A program made the translations under genes and the position numbers. Of a stretch of DNA of 64,000 nucleotides, positions 61,484-64,000 are shown piece by piece. Below the pieces are notes generated by a model that was given only the letters and a program-made list of their open reading frames with translations, was not told the origin of the DNA and did not search any database. This DNA is from Combretum micranthum (taxonomy: Eukaryota > Streptophyta > Magnoliopsida > Myrtales > Combretaceae): the NCBI GenBank assembly GCA_024138025.1, contig JAMXBD010002789.1, positions 62,001 to 126,000 on the forward strand. The letters are read 5' to 3'. Position 1 is the stretch's first letter, and every line of letters begins with the position of its first letter.

Positions 61484-62115
61484 ATTTTTCACTGCTCGAC
61501 GTTGAGTAAGAACTTGTTCTTTATTTGAGCTATTATTGATATTTGAGTAAAACTATAAATAAGCCGAGCTAAGTTAAGCTAAACTTTCAAAGATTTAGAT
61601 TCGACTCATTTAGAATATTATTGAGTTTAAGTAAAGTCAAACTTTTCTATCAAGTCTGAAAATACAAGTTTAAGCTTAACCCATTTAGATAAACAGGTTT
61701 TATTTCAAATTCAAGTTTAACTTATTTACATATTGAGCTTGAGGCAAGTCGACTTTAAAGCAAGTTGAACTTGACCAACTCATAAGCAATTTAACACATG
61801 TCAAATTTAAAAGCTAAATATATAAAGTGAATAAATATATAAATAAATGGATGAGTGGGCAATGAATAAAATTTAACATATGTCCATATATATTTTTGTT
61901 TAAATTATATTTATGGTATATAATATGCAATTAAAACTCATATGCCTCAATGAATCTACTTGCAAGCTTAAACAAGTCAACTCTTGAGTTTGGACAAAAG
62001 TTCAAGATGACTTGTTTAAATAAACAAGTTTTAATTTGAGCTAGAATTTGACTCGTTTATCAACCAGCTTGAAATAATTCTTAAGCAACTCGACTCATTT
62101 GCAATTCTATATTCA
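61484..62115. mobile_element. hAT-like non-autonomous element with subterminal repeats
   Basis: Many short degenerate repeats of AAGTCGACTT, GAGCTTGAG, CTTGTTTAA and CGACTCATTT occur in both orientations across about 630 bp. This is the pattern of plant hAT subterminal regions. No transposase frame and no confirmed terminal repeats or 8-bp target duplication. Confidence 0.45.
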
Positions 62116-62200
62116 AGGATAGAGATTTCACATGTTGATATTATTTGTTTATCACTAAATCCTTTGAAAAATATCACAAATGAAAATGCATCAAATATTT

Positions 62201-64000
62201 TGTAATGCCCTAAACTAAGGCATTACAACTAGCCACGTGTCCTCTCTTCAAAGGCACACGCAAAGGCTATAAATATCTAAATCATAATACATACCATCAC
62301 ATAACTTCATAACTCACATAAATGATACTTAATATGAAAATCCAAATAATATAATTTCAATAACATCTATGTTGGCCTAAACCAAGCCAATTGATAAAAA
62401 TCCTCATAAGAAACATAAAACTAATAACTTATAAAATCTTTTTAATTAAAATCCTAAAGGAAATCTAACAACTCAATATGATAATTAAAACTCCACTCCA
62501 TCCATCTACATATCAGTTGGGTAATTAGGTCCACTATCATCCTTCCAGGCTCTACAAATACATCAAAACCAAATAAATCATACACTATCCGGTCTTCACC
62601 TGTTCTTGAAAAAAAAAGGAATGAGCACAAAGGCCCAGTACATCCAAACCAAAAAACACAAGCGTATGATTATACATCAAACAATTCACATGCAACTTAA
62701 TATCTAATGCATTAAGTACAGTTGTTATCTTTTCATTAATCTAGCATACAACATAGTTCAAGATCATCTGCGATTAATCTCAAACTTGGAGTATCTTAGA
62801 CTCCTTAAAAACAGCAGTAGGAAAATAGGTAATATAATACATATATGGTGTTGGGAATATTCCACACACCCGGGTGTCATACTCGCACTACTCCTAAACT
62901 ACCAGAATCATTTCTATGCATGAGTCCACTTGGGATAACCTCACACATAGATCATCAGGTTGCCAGCATTAGTATCACACTCTGCGTGGTCTTTACTAAC
63001 CCAGCCACTAACAACCAACACTCAATTCAATTATAGTCAGATATGAATTAGGTCAAATTTACAAACTAATCCTACAAGAATAAACAAACAAGCATGGTAA
63101 GGACATACCTGTTCCTGCTTATGAAATCAAAATCTTATTCTCAATTAAACACCTGAACAAAGAATCACCCGTTCCACTAATCAATTCCATATTGATAACA
63201 ACATAAGAAATATAAACTAAACCCTAATTCATCAATCTAGAATCTCCAACACACCTTTCTCTTGTGAAACCTGTAGAATCACTAGATCTCCAATCAATAC
63301 CACAAAATAGTGAAATCCTAATTCTCTAGATCACCTGTTCATCATTATTCATACATTCACAATTATTCTCAACAAAAATTTTGATTCAAATTCTCCTAAC
63401 ACTTATGATCTATGAATTATAGTTCCGGTTTGAGTCTTACCTTCTTCAATTTTTCGTAGATCTGAAATCCCTCAATTCCTACACTTAGGTTTTCCTCCAA
63501 ATTCCACCAACGATCGATTCCTTTCACCAATCAACAATAAAATCTTAGAAAGAACACATCCTAGAACAAACTAAAGGATTAAGAGAGGTTACTTACCTAA
63601 TTCCTTGATGAAATCCTCCTTGGAGAGTGCCGTCTAGGGCTTGTTTAGTTTATGAGAGGTTATGGGAGTTAGGGTTGAATTTAGGATGAATTTATATAGT
63701 CAACCCTCGAAGGAATATGGGTTGGTACGCATAGGAAACAAGGCTAGCGGCTTAAATGTCTCGGGTCGTTCCAAAACCTCTAATGCCACCACTTACGCCG
63801 GTGGCCTTCTTGGGTACGCTAACGGCCTAAAGGCTGGCGTAGTGCCAAATTCTTTCATTTGTAAAAATTTTCCTCCGAAGCACTAAGCTGGTGTTTAAGT
63901 TGCCGTCCTTTGTATTTAGGCTGGCAGCTTTGAATTATAGGCTAGTGGCCTATATGTCGGCCTACTCCAAAATCATCTGGTTATTCGCGTACAACACCCC
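62201..64000 (-). mobile_element. LTR G (minus), truncated by the window end
   Basis: It starts TGTAATGCCCTAAACTAAGGCATTACAACTAGCCACGTG-like, matching LTR D, and shares several blocks with it. These include CTACC(G/A)GAATC(C/A)TTTCT at 62899 and GGTCTTTACTA at 62979. On the minus strand it has an exon-like block ending AACAG/GTATG at 63109 and an acceptor-like AACAG at 62600-62602. A GGTAAGT donor-like site is at 63596. A GC-rich array of GGCTGGCG/CGCCGGTGG words at 63740-63990 precedes that site in transcription order. Solo or full-length status is unknown. Confidence 0.7.
62506..62599 (-). pseudogene. Leader peptide exon in LTR G (frameshifted)
   Basis: After GAACAG, the frame reads EDRIVYDLFGFDVF. 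After a one-base shift it reads KDDSGPNYPTDM and ends TAG at 62508-62506. Both parts match the LTR D peptide (DLSGY; DDSTTNYPADF-stop). The distance is not a multiple of three, confirming a frameshift in this copy. Confidence 0.4.

Overview
The window is plant nuclear DNA, probably from a eudicot. It is AT-rich and repeat-dense, and I could not support one intact host gene. Almost everything recognisable is a transposable element, a relic of one, or an old viral insertion. The evidence is a chromodomain-bearing Ty3/gypsy element with an initiator-tRNA-Met primer site, SIRE/Maximus-type Copia LTRs, Tourist-, Mutator- and hAT-like small DNA elements, and relics of a plant pararetrovirus (Caulimoviridae). 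I cannot name the species.

Layout. 69-3463 is a non-autonomous LTR element on the minus strand. It abuts a decayed Ty3/gypsy pol on the plus strand (about 3490-6170), which is split by a foldback element at 4646-5029. Two solo LTRs with perfect 5-bp target duplications follow: A (7033-9734) and C (9897-12950). From 13 to 19.9 kb there is a chromodomain relic, a SIRE-type solo LTR (15675-17288) and a Tourist-like MITE (17370-17661). LTR D lies at 19924 to about 21801. An endogenous pararetrovirus occupies 22.6-30.7 kb and is cut by solo LTR B (24780-27556) and a second SIRE solo LTR (28352-30038). LTR H ends at about 34237. From 34 to 39.4 kb the sequence is mostly anonymous, with a GC-rich hAT-like patch at 36.4 kb. 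Solo LTR E is 39446-42938. The best-preserved element, F (44266-57106, minus strand), has 3.0-3.1 kb LTRs, PBS, PPT, gag, protease, RT, RNase H, integrase and chromodomain. It sits inside a small foldback element and has the target duplication GACAT. More MITEs and hAT-like repeats lead to LTR G (62201 to beyond the window end).

Main observation. LTRs A, B, D, F, G and H, which are diverged from one another, share a leader layout: a GT(A/G)-type donor-like site, one or two short exon-like blocks bounded by AG and GT(A/G), and a very short acidic reading frame just after an acceptor-like site. F and H encode equal-length 14-residue peptides ending DYYD-stop. D and G share a DL.G(Y/F) core and a DDS..NYP.D.-stop tail, and A and B share YD..GYG.D. 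Many differences at conserved residues are synonymous, which suggests selection on a peptide. In five LTRs (A, B, C, F and H) an array of short family-specific palindromes follows the first donor-like site; E and G carry comparable arrays in other or less certain positions. Element F also carries an unrecognised extra frame between PBS and gag, apparently with an intron.

The elements interact mainly by insertion into one another. Their coding regions are broken by frameshifts, so no active gene set is claimed.
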